Shown here: in pieces, positions 1 through 6,199 of the stretch
Layout of the letters: every line of letters starts with the position of its first letter
How positions within the stretch are numbered: the first letter of the stretch is position 1
Origin: an uncultured Collinsella sp.
Lineage (GTDB): Bacteria; Actinomycetota; Coriobacteriia; Coriobacteriales; Coriobacteriaceae
Length of the DNA: 10,638 nt
NCBI GenBank assembly: GCA_902475445.1
Contig: CABRZN010000065.1
Span: 1-10,638 of the forward strand
Direction: 5' to 3'
The notes under the pieces: model-generated
What the model was told of the DNA's origin: nothing
What the model saw: only the letters and a program-made list of their open reading frames with translations
The model's database searches: none
Program-made: the position numbers and the translations under genes

Positions 1-5
1 ACGAC

Positions 6-28
6 GGAGGCCACATTAAGTGGCCTCC
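6..28 (+). terminator. Hairpin terminator of an upstream gene outside the window
   Basis: GGAGGCCAC and GTGGCCTCC form a perfect 9-bp stem around the loop ATTAA. The bases that follow (TGTTCGT) are only partly T-rich, so termination would be weak or helped by Rho. No gene is visible to its left in the window, so it is presumably the end of a gene cut off at position 1. Confidence 0.6.
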
Positions 29-147
29 TGTTCGTGCGGAACTCGCGACAAACTTAACCCCTGCCCCGGTGCCCGGCGGGCAAACGTCGTTGAACTTATC
101 ACTGACAGGAAATGGCCGCTTGCATATCGCCCGCTGGCTTGGCACGG

Positions 148-153
148 TACAAT
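148..153 (+). promoter_or_regulatory. Candidate -10 box of the methyltransferase gene
   Basis: TACAAT lies 38 nt before the chosen ATG at 192. No good -35 hexamer is present at 16-18 bp: the best upstream match, TTGCAT at 120-125, is 22 bp away. The same hexamer recurs upstream of four other genes here, which is the main reason to list it. Confidence 0.35.
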
Positions 154-165
154 GCTTGCAGCTTT

Positions 166-179
166 TAATTCATGAATTA
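166..179. repeat. 14-bp perfect palindrome in the methyltransferase leader
   Basis: TAATTCATGAATTA is its own reverse complement. It sits between the candidate -10 box (148-153) and the ribosome binding site (TGGAG, 181-185). If transcription starts near 160 it would cover about +6 to +19, a usual place for a repressor operator. It may also be chance in an AT-rich leader. No regulator is encoded next to it. Confidence 0.35.
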
Positions 180-191
180 GTGGAGTTATTG

Positions 192-1640
192 ATGGCAGAA
201 TCTCGTGCGGAGCGTAAGGCTCGTCGTGCTTTGATCGAGGCGGCTGAGGGGTCAGAGGAGAAAAAATCTTCTCAGAAATCCAAGTCGTCTCAGGACGCGA
301 AGGGTAAGTCGGCCAAGGGCAAGGCTAAGGCCAAGCGTCCCGGCTCTCGTCGGAACGAGGATAAGGCATCTCAGACTCGCTCCAAGCGCTCGCATAAAGA
401 TCAGGTTTCGTCTGCGCGTAAGGCTGTGGACCCCAAGTCCCCCTGTTCGATCATGAAAGCTTGCGGTGGGTGCACGGCGCTCAATCGTCCTTATAAGAAG
501 CAGCTCGCCGCCAAGCAGGCTGCTATGGAGGAGCTTTTTGCTTCGCTTTGCGAGCGTGAGGGCATTGCTGTAGATCCTATTCGTGGCATGGGTGTCACCC
601 TGGGCGACCCGGGCAAATATCCTGCGCCGCGTGGCTTTCGTCATAAGGCCGCCACTCCCTTTGCTCCCGGTAAGGAGGGCGTTGTCCGTTGCGGTTTCTT
701 TGAGCGCGGCACGCACAAGATCGTTGCCGTACCCGAATGCCCCGTCGAGGCACCGGGCGCCCGTCAGATTCTCAACGGCATCGCACGCGAAGCTGAGCGG
801 CTGCATATTCCCGCCTTTAATGAGGACAAGCATCTTGGTTTGCTTCGCTATGCCGTCGTCCGCTGCGGTTGGCGTACCGACCAGGTCATGGTCACGCTCG
901 TGACCGCTCAGCGCGACTTGCCGCATGCGCAGGAGTTCTCTGAGGCTGTCGCCGCACTCGATCCGCGCATCGTCACCGTCGCCCAAAACATCAACGGACG
1001 CCCCGGCAACGCCATCCTCGGCGAGGAAACCCGCATCGTGTATGGCGCCGAATGCATGCGCGACCAGCTGCTCGGCTGCGAATTCGACATCTCCCCTACC
1101 GCGTTCTATCAGACCAATCCGCAGCAGACCGAGCTGCTCTATCAGCTCGCCATCGACGGCATGGATTTGCACCAGGGCGATGTGCTCATGGATGCCTACT
1201 GTGGAAGCGGTACCATCGGTCTTTGCGCAGCTAAAGATGCCCAGAACAAGGGTATCGGCATTATGCTGCTCGGCGTGGAGCGCAACCCGGCGGGCGTTGC
1301 CGACGCACGCCGCAATGCCGAGCTCAACGGCCTCACCCGCAGCGCCTGGTTTATGGCCGACGATGCGACCGATTACATCCTGGATGCCGCCGACAACAAC
1401 GAACGCGTCGACGTTCTTTCCATCGACCCGCCGCGCGCCGGCTCCACGCCCGAGTTCCTCGAAGCTGCCTGCGCACTTAAGCCGCGCCGCATCACCTATA
1501 TCAGCTGCAATCCCGTGACCCAAGAGCGCGACCTGCACCAGCTCCTCGACGGAGGCTATCGCCTGCTCAAGATCACGCCAGTCGACATGTTCCCCCATAC
1601 CGACCACACCGAAACCGTAGCGGTCCTCGAACGCCGCTAA
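192..1640 (+). CDS. Class I SAM-dependent RNA (uracil-C5) methyltransferase, TrmA/RlmC/RlmD family
   Basis: This 482-aa enzyme should transfer a methyl group from SAM to C5 of a uridine, most likely in 23S rRNA, in the cytoplasm. Seen in the sequence: cysteines C85, C91, C94 (CSIMKACGGC) and C183 (PECPV), the pattern of the family's 4Fe-4S cluster; SPTAFYQTNP near 301-310; SAM loop DAYCGSGTIG at 334-343; DPPRAG at 412-417; ISCNP with catalytic Cys at about 439; and C-terminal DMFPHTDHTETVAVL. Residues 1-80 are a Lys/Arg/Ser-rich, probably disordered tail where RlmD would carry a TRAM domain. I chose ATG 192 because TGGAG lies 6 nt upstream; an in-frame GTG at 69 would add 41 residues with no family likeness and run through the probable promoter. 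The family is certain; the target base (U747- or U1939-type, or tRNA U54) is not. Confidence 0.93.
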   Translation: MAESRAERKARRALIEAAEGSEEKKSSQKSKSSQDAKGKSAKGKAKAKRPGSRRNEDKASQTRSKRSHKDQVSSARKAVDPKSPCSIMKACGGCTALNRPYKKQLAAKQAAMEELFASLCEREGIAVDPIRGMGVTLGDPGKYPAPRGFRHKAATPFAPGKEGVVRCGFFERGTHKIVAVPECPVEAPGARQILNGIAREAERLHIPAFNEDKHLGLLRYAVVRCGWRTDQVMVTLVTAQRDLPHAQEFSEAVAALDPRIVTVAQNINGRPGNAILGEETRIVYGAECMRDQLLGCEFDISPTAFYQTNPQQTELLYQLAIDGMDLHQGDVLMDAYCGSGTIGLCAAKDAQNKGIGIMLLGVERNPAGVADARRNAELNGLTRSAWFMADDATDYILDAADNNERVDVLSIDPPRAGSTPEFLEAACALKPRRITYISCNPVTQERDLHQLLDGGYRLLKITPVDMFPHTDHTETVAVLERR

Positions 1641-1670
1641 CCAACCTCGGTAGATTTTTGGGACAAGAAA

Positions 1671-1696
1671 GGGGGCGACCCGCCTGGGCCGCCCCC
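1671..1696. terminator. Shared terminator between convergent genes
   Basis: GGGGGCG (1671-1677) pairs with CGCCCCC (1690-1696). The stem continues inside as CCC/GGG after one mismatch, with loop GCCT. On the minus strand it is followed by TTTCTTGT, a reasonable U-tract for the phosphoesterase gene ending at 1719. On the plus strand TTCGCTTGGTTT follows. It lies 30 nt after the methyltransferase stop, so it probably serves both genes. Confidence 0.8.
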
Positions 1697-1718
1697 TTCG
1701 CTTGGTTTATAAACTCCG

Positions 1719-2540
1719 CTACATCCCATTGCGCAGATCGCACACGCCGGCTGCCGCCATCTCGCGCAGCAGCGTCTCGCGGTCGCGCGTCACGATCAAA
1801 TCCAGCGGGAAGTGAATCTCGTCGAGCATCTTGCGCGCGTGATCGAGCTTGCCAATGGCCATGCCAATGTGGGCATCGGTCGACACGCCAATGCCCACGC
1901 CCAGCTCGGCGCAGCGCTCGGCGATCTTGCGGCATACAGCCCAATGCTCAGTGTCGACACCGTGTTCAAGACTATGGTTGTTGATCTCGATAATCTTGTG
2001 CTTGGCCTTAGCTGCCAACAGCACCTCGTCGATATCGAACGGCACGCCCGAACGCCCCGTGTGACCCAGCATGAACACCTTGGGGTGCTCCAGGGCATTG
2101 ATATACATCTCGGTCGTCTGGGCCAGCGTCGCGCCTTCAGCAATCTGCGAATTATGCACGCTCGCAACCAAATAATCCAAATTACGCGTAACCAAATCGA
2201 ACAGCGAATGCTGACGGCTGTACGAATCGCCGGCAATATCGAGCGTGACAGGAGTGTCCTCGCCAAACAGGCTTCCGTCCAGCGAAACGATATCGGCCTC
2301 GGCACCACGCAGCACCAGCACGCCGCTCCAAATGCGCGGCCAGATATCCTGGTTGATAAAGAACTGGTAACTGCGCAGGTCATTGGGGCAAGCCGTAACC
2401 ATAGAGCTCAAATGGTCGGCAGATCCGAGCACCTGCAGACCACGCTCTGCCGCCCAGTACACATTCTCCTCAATGGTCGAATATGCATGCGCAGAGAACA
2501 TCGTATGGGTATGAATGTCACAAGAAAGCAGGTAGGGCAT
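1719..2540 (-). CDS. PHP-domain metal-dependent phosphoesterase, YcdX-like
   Basis: The 273-aa protein is a PHP-fold hydrolase of the YcdX/histidinol-phosphatase-like group, a single-domain cytoplasmic phosphatase with a likely trinuclear metal site. Visible ligand motifs in order: D8-I-H10-T-H12, H18, A-D42-H43, G-A-E81, V-H129-N, G-H160-T-G, E-I-N-N-H189, and S-T-D222-A-H224. Together these match the metal-binding set of PHP enzymes. E. coli YcdX, at about 245 aa, is close in length. The start is fixed by AAGGAGA (2545-2551) 4 nt before ATG. It stands alone: the aminotransferase ends 166 bp upstream on the same strand, with a candidate hairpin and a TACAAT box between. The family call is firm; the substrate is unknown. 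A role in histidine synthesis is unlikely given the YcdX-type motifs and the absence of his genes nearby. Confidence 0.88.
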   Translation of the reverse strand: MPYLLSCDIHTHTMFSAHAYSTIEENVYWAAERGLQVLGSADHLSSMVTACPNDLRSYQFFINQDIWPRIWSGVLVLRGAEADIVSLDGSLFGEDTPVTLDIAGDSYSRQHSLFDLVTRNLDYLVASVHNSQIAEGATLAQTTEMYINALEHPKVFMLGHTGRSGVPFDIDEVLLAAKAKHKIIEINNHSLEHGVDTEHWAVCRKIAERCAELGVGIGVSTDAHIGMAIGKLDHARKMLDEIHFPLDLIVTRDRETLLREMAAAGVCDLRNGM

Positions 2541-2577
2541 CAGGTCTCCTTATCTGGCACGGCCGTCGCTTATATTC

Positions 2578-2583
2578 ATTGTA
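2578..2583 (-). promoter_or_regulatory. Candidate -10 box of the PHP phosphoesterase gene
   Basis: TACAAT on the minus strand is preceded at 17 bp by a poor -35 (TTACGA, 3 of 6 matches). It would give a 5' leader of about 30 nt carrying the AAGGAGA ribosome binding site. A second TACAAT at 2683-2688 (minus) lies further upstream and could be an alternative. Confidence 0.35.
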
Positions 2584-2642
2584 CGCATAGCCTTCGATAG
2601 TCGTAAAACCACTCCATCCCAAAGACACAACGTCCATGACAA

Positions 2643-2669
2643 CGGGGTCCGGCTTAACACCAAACCCCG
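2643..2669 (-). terminator. Possible terminator hairpin after the aminotransferase gene
   Basis: On the minus strand CGGGGTTTGG and CCGGACCCCG make a 10-bp stem with two G-U wobbles around a 7-nt loop, 37 nt past the aminotransferase stop. On the plus strand those wobbles become C-A mismatches, so the structure suits minus-strand RNA. The tract after it (TTGTCATGG) is poor in T, so termination would be inefficient or the hairpin has another role. Confidence 0.4.
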
Positions 2670-2705
2670 TTTCACGTAAAACATTGTAGGCAGAGCGCTT
2701 TGCTT

Positions 2706-3890
2706 TTAACGATACTCGTCCGCCAACTGTTTCCAAGCGGGTAGCGAATTGACAATCGTTTCGTAACTCACGCAATAGCCCAGGCGGAACCAACCCGGCA
2801 TACCAAAGCTGTCCGAGGGAACCGCAAGCAACTCATACTTCTTTGCGCGCTCGCAAAACGCATTCGCATCGGGCTCCAACGCTTTCACCCATAGGTAGAA
2901 CGCGCCATCCGGCTCAACATAGGTGTAGCCATACTCCGCTAGTGCGTCGGTAAGCGCGGTGCGGTTGCGTGCATAGGCCTCAACGTCACTCGGCTCATCG
3001 ATGCAGTCGATAATTACGCGCTGGAAGAGTGCCGGTGCGCATACAAAACCCAGCGTACGGGCAGCACCCGCAACAGCCGGCATCAGACGGGCGGCCTGCG
3101 GATTGGTGTTGGGAACCAAGATCCACCCCACGCGCTCACCCGGCAGCGACAGCGACTTGGAATACGAGTAGCACACGATGGTGTGCTCGTAAATCGAGGG
3201 CACCCAAGGCACCTCGGCACCGTACACGATCTCGCGGTACGGCTCATCCGAGATGAGCATAATCGGATTCTCGGGATCGCGCTGAGCGTTGGCCTCGCGC
3301 AGAACGTTGGCCAGTCGCGTCAGCGTGTCGCATGTATATACGGCACCGGTCGGATTGTTGGGAGAGTCGATGATGACGGCCGCCGTCTTATCGCTGATCG
3401 CCTTGAGCACGTTGTCCACGCTCAGCTGGAACGTATCTTCATCGGCGAGCGCCTCAACACACGTACAGCCGGCCTTCTCAATCCAAACGCGATACTCCGG
3501 AAAGTACGGGGCGATAACAATAACCTCGTCGCCCGGGTTCGTAACGGCGTTGAGCGTGCAGGTGAGCGAAGCCGCAGCACCCACCGTCATAAAGACGTCC
3601 TTACCCTCATAGTTCGTTCCAAAGCGGCGGTTGAGCGATTCGGCGACGGCTGCTCGACATTGCGGTAGGCCCGGAGCGGGCGTGTATCCGTGCAGCTGCT
3701 CGCTCGGCAGTTCAAGCGCCTTTTTGATGGACTCTGCGACGGCAGCGGGAGCAGGAACGCTCGGGTTGCCCAGCGAGAAATCGAACACGTTTTCCGCGCC
3801 GATTTGCGCCTTGCGCTCAAGGCCATAGCTAAAAATCTCGCGAATGATGGAGCTCTCCGCACCGCGAGCATACATGGTTTCGTTGATCAT
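2706..3890 (-). CDS. Pyridoxal-phosphate-dependent aminotransferase, class I/II (AspC/AspB type)
   Basis: The 394-aa enzyme is a fold-type I aminotransferase moving an amino group between an amino acid and a 2-oxo acid in the cytoplasm. Visible features: FSLGNPSVPAP near 38-48, Y129 in APYFPEY, S-P-N-N-P-T-G with the PLP-contacting Asn at about 179, ISDEPYREIVYG with D215 and Y218, the PLP lysine at about 245 in YSKSLSLPGERVGW, phosphate-binding R253, and carboxylate-binding R369 in GWFRLGYC. All key residues are intact and the length is normal. I start at ATG 3888-3890, preceded by AAAGGGGA and a 5-nt spacer, with the following residues MINETMYARG. The frame stays open 33 codons further, but those are encoded by the palindrome at 3951-4010 and have no ribosome binding site. 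Aspartate or another acidic or aromatic amino acid is plausible as substrate; the sequence does not decide. Confidence 0.93.
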   Translation of the reverse strand: MINETMYARGAESSIIREIFSYGLERKAQIGAENVFDFSLGNPSVPAPAAVAESIKKALELPSEQLHGYTPAPGLPQCRAAVAESLNRRFGTNYEGKDVFMTVGAAASLTCTLNAVTNPGDEVIVIAPYFPEYRVWIEKAGCTCVEALADEDTFQLSVDNVLKAISDKTAAVIIDSPNNPTGAVYTCDTLTRLANVLREANAQRDPENPIMLISDEPYREIVYGAEVPWVPSIYEHTIVCYSYSKSLSLPGERVGWILVPNTNPQAARLMPAVAGAARTLGFVCAPALFQRVIIDCIDEPSDVEAYARNRTALTDALAEYGYTYVEPDGAFYLWVKALEPDANAFCERAKKYELLAVPSDSFGMPGWFRLGYCVSYETIVNSLPAWKQLADEYR

Positions 3891-3914
3891 CTGTTCCCCT
3901 TTCGCATAGGCGCT

Positions 3915-3920
3915 ATTGTA
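3915..3920 (-). promoter_or_regulatory. Candidate -10 box of the aminotransferase gene
   Basis: TACAAT on the minus strand lies 24 nt before the ATG at 3890, in the context GCGTACAATAG, close to GCGTACAATGA before the phosphoesterase gene. No convincing -35 is present at 17 bp. A start from here places the palindrome at 3951-4010 upstream of the promoter. Confidence 0.35.
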
Positions 3921-3950
3921 CGCTTTAGTCGAGCAAAGCGCCGCAGCAAT

Positions 3951-4010
3951 GTTGATTGGGGACAGACTTAAATGCGTGAAAACGCTCATTTAAGTCTGTC
4001 CCCAATCAAC
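3951..4010. repeat. 60-nt REP-like palindrome (two perfect 24-nt arms)
   Basis: The left arm (3951-3974) begins GTTGATTGGGGACAGACTT and ends AAATG; the right arm (3987-4010) is its exact reverse complement. Inside, CGT and ACG pair around a GAAA tetraloop on the plus strand, with a 2-nt bulge (CT, 3985-3986). There is no T-tract and a separate strong terminator lies next to it, so it is not needed as a terminator. The core GGGGACAGACTT is one I recall from dispersed intergenic palindromes linked to REP-associated tyrosine (Y1) transposases; that is memory, not a search result. Confidence 0.75.
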
Positions 4011-4014
4011 GAAG

Positions 4015-4050
4015 AAAAAACCTCCGCAGGTTTCCCCGCGGAGGTTTTTT
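4015..4050. terminator. Strong bidirectional terminator after ftsH
   Basis: AAAAAACCTCCGC (4015-4027) and GCGGAGGTTTTTT (4038-4050) form a perfect 13-bp stem with a 10-nt loop. The A- and T-runs give a U-tract on both strands. It lies 9 nt past the stop at 4060, the original end of ftsH, which supports the idea that the gene once ran to that point. Confidence 0.9.
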
Positions 4051-4059
4051 CCACAAAGA

Positions 4060-4479
4060 CTATTTGTCGTCGTCGGTGTCGGCACCGGTATTGACGGCAC
4101 AATCATCGCCGGCATCATCGGAAGCTGCTTCGGCATCCTCCTGCATGGCCGCCTGCGCAAAAGCCGCAGCGTCAGCCGCCAGCTCCTCCTCGCTCATACG
4201 AGGTGCGCGCTTCTTGGTCGGCATGCCGGCCGCCTTGGCATTGCGCTCCTCCTTGGCAGCCAGGATATCGCCCTCGCGCTCAAGGTAGGCGTCCCACTCG
4301 TCGTCGAGCAGGGCGTTCACGGCGTCGCCCTCGACGGTCTCGCGCTCAAGCAGCACCTTCGCCATCAGATCGAGCTGGTCGCGACGGGCATCCAGAATCT
4401 CGACCGCACGGCGATGAGCCTCGCGCATAATCCGCTGAACCTCGATATCGATACGGCGCGCCGTCTCCTCGGAGTAATC
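4060..4479 (-). pseudogene. ftsH: C-terminal remainder of ftsH beyond the in-frame amber stop
   Basis: The codons after the TAG, in the same frame, read DYSEETARRIDIEVQRIMRE, then a stretch like AHRRAVEILDARRDQLDLMAKVLLERETVEGD. This is the usual C-terminal end of the FtsH protease domain. It continues as a charged tail of about 90 residues, including TKKRAPRMSEEELAADAAAF, and ends in an Asp-rich segment (ADTDDDK). There are 139 intact codons with no further stop and no frameshift. The only internal ATG near the start of the piece (4426-4428) has GAGG 11 nt upstream, a poor ribosome binding site, and would omit conserved residues. I read it as the stranded end of ftsH, not a separate gene. 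Confidence 0.8.
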
Positions 4480-6198
4480 CTAGTGATCGGCGTAATCGCG
4501 GCCCAGGAATACCTGATGCTGCGCCTCACCAAACACTTGCGTGCCCAGCTCCTCGCTCATGCCCAAACGCGTGACCATCTCGCGTGCCATCTTGGTCGCG
4601 CGCTCCAGGTCGTTGCTCGCGCCCGACGTGATGTCGTCGCACATGAGCTCCTCGGCAACGCGACCGCCCAAGAACACGGCGAGCTCGTCGAGCATCTCGT
4701 TCTTGGTCTTGAGGAAGTGGTCCTCCTGCGGAAGCTGCAGCGTGTAGCCCAGGGCCTGACCGCGGCTGACAATCGAGATCTTGTGGACCGGATCGGAATG
4801 CTCCAGGATGTGGCCCACCAGGGCGTGACCGCTCTCGTGGTAGGCAATCGTGGTGCGCTCGGCTTCGGTCATCACACGACCCTTGCGCTGCGGACCGGCA
4901 ATCACGCGCTCCATCGACTCCTCGACCTCGTCCATCGAGATCACGGAACGATGGCGGCGGGCAGCCAGCAGCGCAGACTCGTTGAGCAGATTTGCCAAAT
5001 CGGCGCCGGTGAAGCCAACGGTCATCTGGGCGAGCTTCTCAAACTTCACGTCCTCGTCCATCGGCTTGTTCTCGGCATGCACGCGCAAGATCTGCTCGCG
5101 GCCCTTCACATCCGGACGGTCGACCGTAACCTGACGGTCAAAACGACCGGGGCGTAGCAATGCCGGATCCAGAATATCGGGGCGGTTGGTCGCCGCGATC
5201 AGGATGACCGACTCGCTCTCCTCAAAACCGTCCATCTCGACCAGCAGCTGGTTGAGCGTCTGCTCGCGCTCGTCGTGACCGCCGCCCAAGCCAGCTCCGC
5301 GCTGACGTCCCACGGCATCGATCTCGTCAATAAAGATGATTGACGGAGCCTGAGACTTGGCCTCCTTAAAAAGGTCGCGCACGCGGCTGGCGCCGACACC
5401 CACGAACATCTCGACAAAGTCGGAACCCGAGATGCTAAAGAACGGCACGCCCGCCTCGCCGGCAACGGCCTTGGCCAGCAGGGTTTTACCGGTACCCGGA
5501 GGGCCAACCAGCAGCACGCCGCGCGGAATCTTGGCGCCCAGCTTGCGATAGCGGTCCGGATCGCTCAAAAAGTCGCGAATCTCCTCGAGCTCCTCGACTG
5601 CCTCGTCCACACCGGCAACATCCTCAAACTTGACCTTGGGGCGCGTTGCCTCGTTGGTCTTGGCGTTGGTCTTGCCAAACTGCATGTTCCTGTTGTTGGC
5701 GCCCATCATCTGGCGCATAAAGTAGAACATGATGGCGATCAGGGCGATCGTCGGAAGCACGCTCATCGCCAAGTCGCCCCAAAAATCGGGGTCATTGGTG
5801 TTGACGATGTACTTGGTATCGGGGTGCTCCGCCATAAGCTCGGCAAGCGAATCGGAACCGACGTAGGTCGAGGAGAAGCTCTTGAGCTCGCTCGTGTCAC
5901 CCTTGTCCTTTTTCGTCTTCCAGTAATGACCCGCCACGCTTCCGTCTTGAACCGTATAGGTCAAATCTTCGACGCGATCCTGCTTAATGGCGTTGACCAT
6001 CTCGCTCGTCGCGAGCTTTACGGTATTGCTGGAATTGGCAAAGCCGGAGCCCATGTTAAAGAAGGCGTAGCCCAGAAGCGCGCAAGCCAAAATAAAATAC
6101 AGCCAGCCCGTACGCGTGGGCTTCTTGCCTCCGGGCATCCCCGGGATCTTAGGCTCCCGGGGAGTCTGGGAATTGTTATCGTTACGGTCGTCGGGCAT
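4480..6198 (-). CDS. ftsH: ATP-dependent zinc metalloprotease FtsH, truncated by an in-frame TAG
   Basis: FtsH is a membrane-bound AAA+ protease that degrades damaged or unassembled membrane proteins and some regulators. The 572 codons before the stop include: TM1 at about 31-49, an extracytoplasmic domain, TM2 at about 143-163, Walker A GPPGTGKT 232-239, pore loop MFVG 264-267, Walker B IIFIDEID 287-294, the second region of homology ATNRPDILDPALLRPGRFDR with R349 and R352, zinc motif HESGH 454-458, and third zinc ligand D530 (SGASNDLERAT). It stops right after VFLGRDYADH, where homologues go on for a few more helices. The same frame continues to 4060, so the undamaged gene would have about 712 codons. 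Its ATG is 1 nt from the hpt stop (TAAGATG), with GGAGG 12 nt upstream inside hpt, implying coupled translation. Active-site residues are intact, but the missing C-terminal helices make a working protease ring doubtful. Confidence 0.92.
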   Translation of the reverse strand: MPDDRNDNNSQTPREPKIPGMPGGKKPTRTGWLYFILACALLGYAFFNMGSGFANSSNTVKLATSEMVNAIKQDRVEDLTYTVQDGSVAGHYWKTKKDKGDTSELKSFSSTYVGSDSLAELMAEHPDTKYIVNTNDPDFWGDLAMSVLPTIALIAIMFYFMRQMMGANNRNMQFGKTNAKTNEATRPKVKFEDVAGVDEAVEELEEIRDFLSDPDRYRKLGAKIPRGVLLVGPPGTGKTLLAKAVAGEAGVPFFSISGSDFVEMFVGVGASRVRDLFKEAKSQAPSIIFIDEIDAVGRQRGAGLGGGHDEREQTLNQLLVEMDGFEESESVILIAATNRPDILDPALLRPGRFDRQVTVDRPDVKGREQILRVHAENKPMDEDVKFEKLAQMTVGFTGADLANLLNESALLAARRHRSVISMDEVEESMERVIAGPQRKGRVMTEAERTTIAYHESGHALVGHILEHSDPVHKISIVSRGQALGYTLQLPQEDHFLKTKNEMLDELAVFLGGRVAEELMCDDITSGASNDLERATKMAREMVTRLGMSEELGTQVFGEAQHQVFLGRDYADH

Positions 6199-6199
6199 C

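Noticed and set aside
139..160. Possible sigma-54 promoter (TTGGCAC ... TTGCA) before the methyltransferase gene
   Set aside because: The spacing between TGGCAC and TTGCA is 10 nt instead of 5, and no activator site or enhancer protein is evident.
252..1607. Long open frame (451 codons) antisense to the methyltransferase gene
   Set aside because: The sense strand carries a complete family signature. The antisense protein shows no recognisable motif, and its openness follows from GC-biased third codon positions.
1812..2600. 262-codon plus-strand frame over the phosphoesterase gene
   Set aside because: It lies opposite a gene with all its metal-binding motifs, has no ribosome binding site, and its product looks like a shadow translation.
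2518..2793. 91-codon minus-strand frame bridging the aminotransferase and phosphoesterase genes
   Set aside because: It overlaps both neighbours and its start lies inside the aminotransferase gene without a ribosome binding site. The middle peptide (VLRETGFGVKPDPVV) looked protein-like, but it coincides with the hairpin and the candidate promoter.
3891..3989. Upstream start of the aminotransferase (33 extra residues)
   Set aside because: These codons run through the palindrome and the candidate -10 box, have no ribosome binding site, and have no counterpart in the family.
4480..4482. Pyrrolysine insertion in FtsH
   Set aside because: FtsH is not a known pyrrolysine protein, the aligned residue appears to be Gln, and no pyl gene or structured insertion element is visible in the window. 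It is kept only as part of the read-through test.
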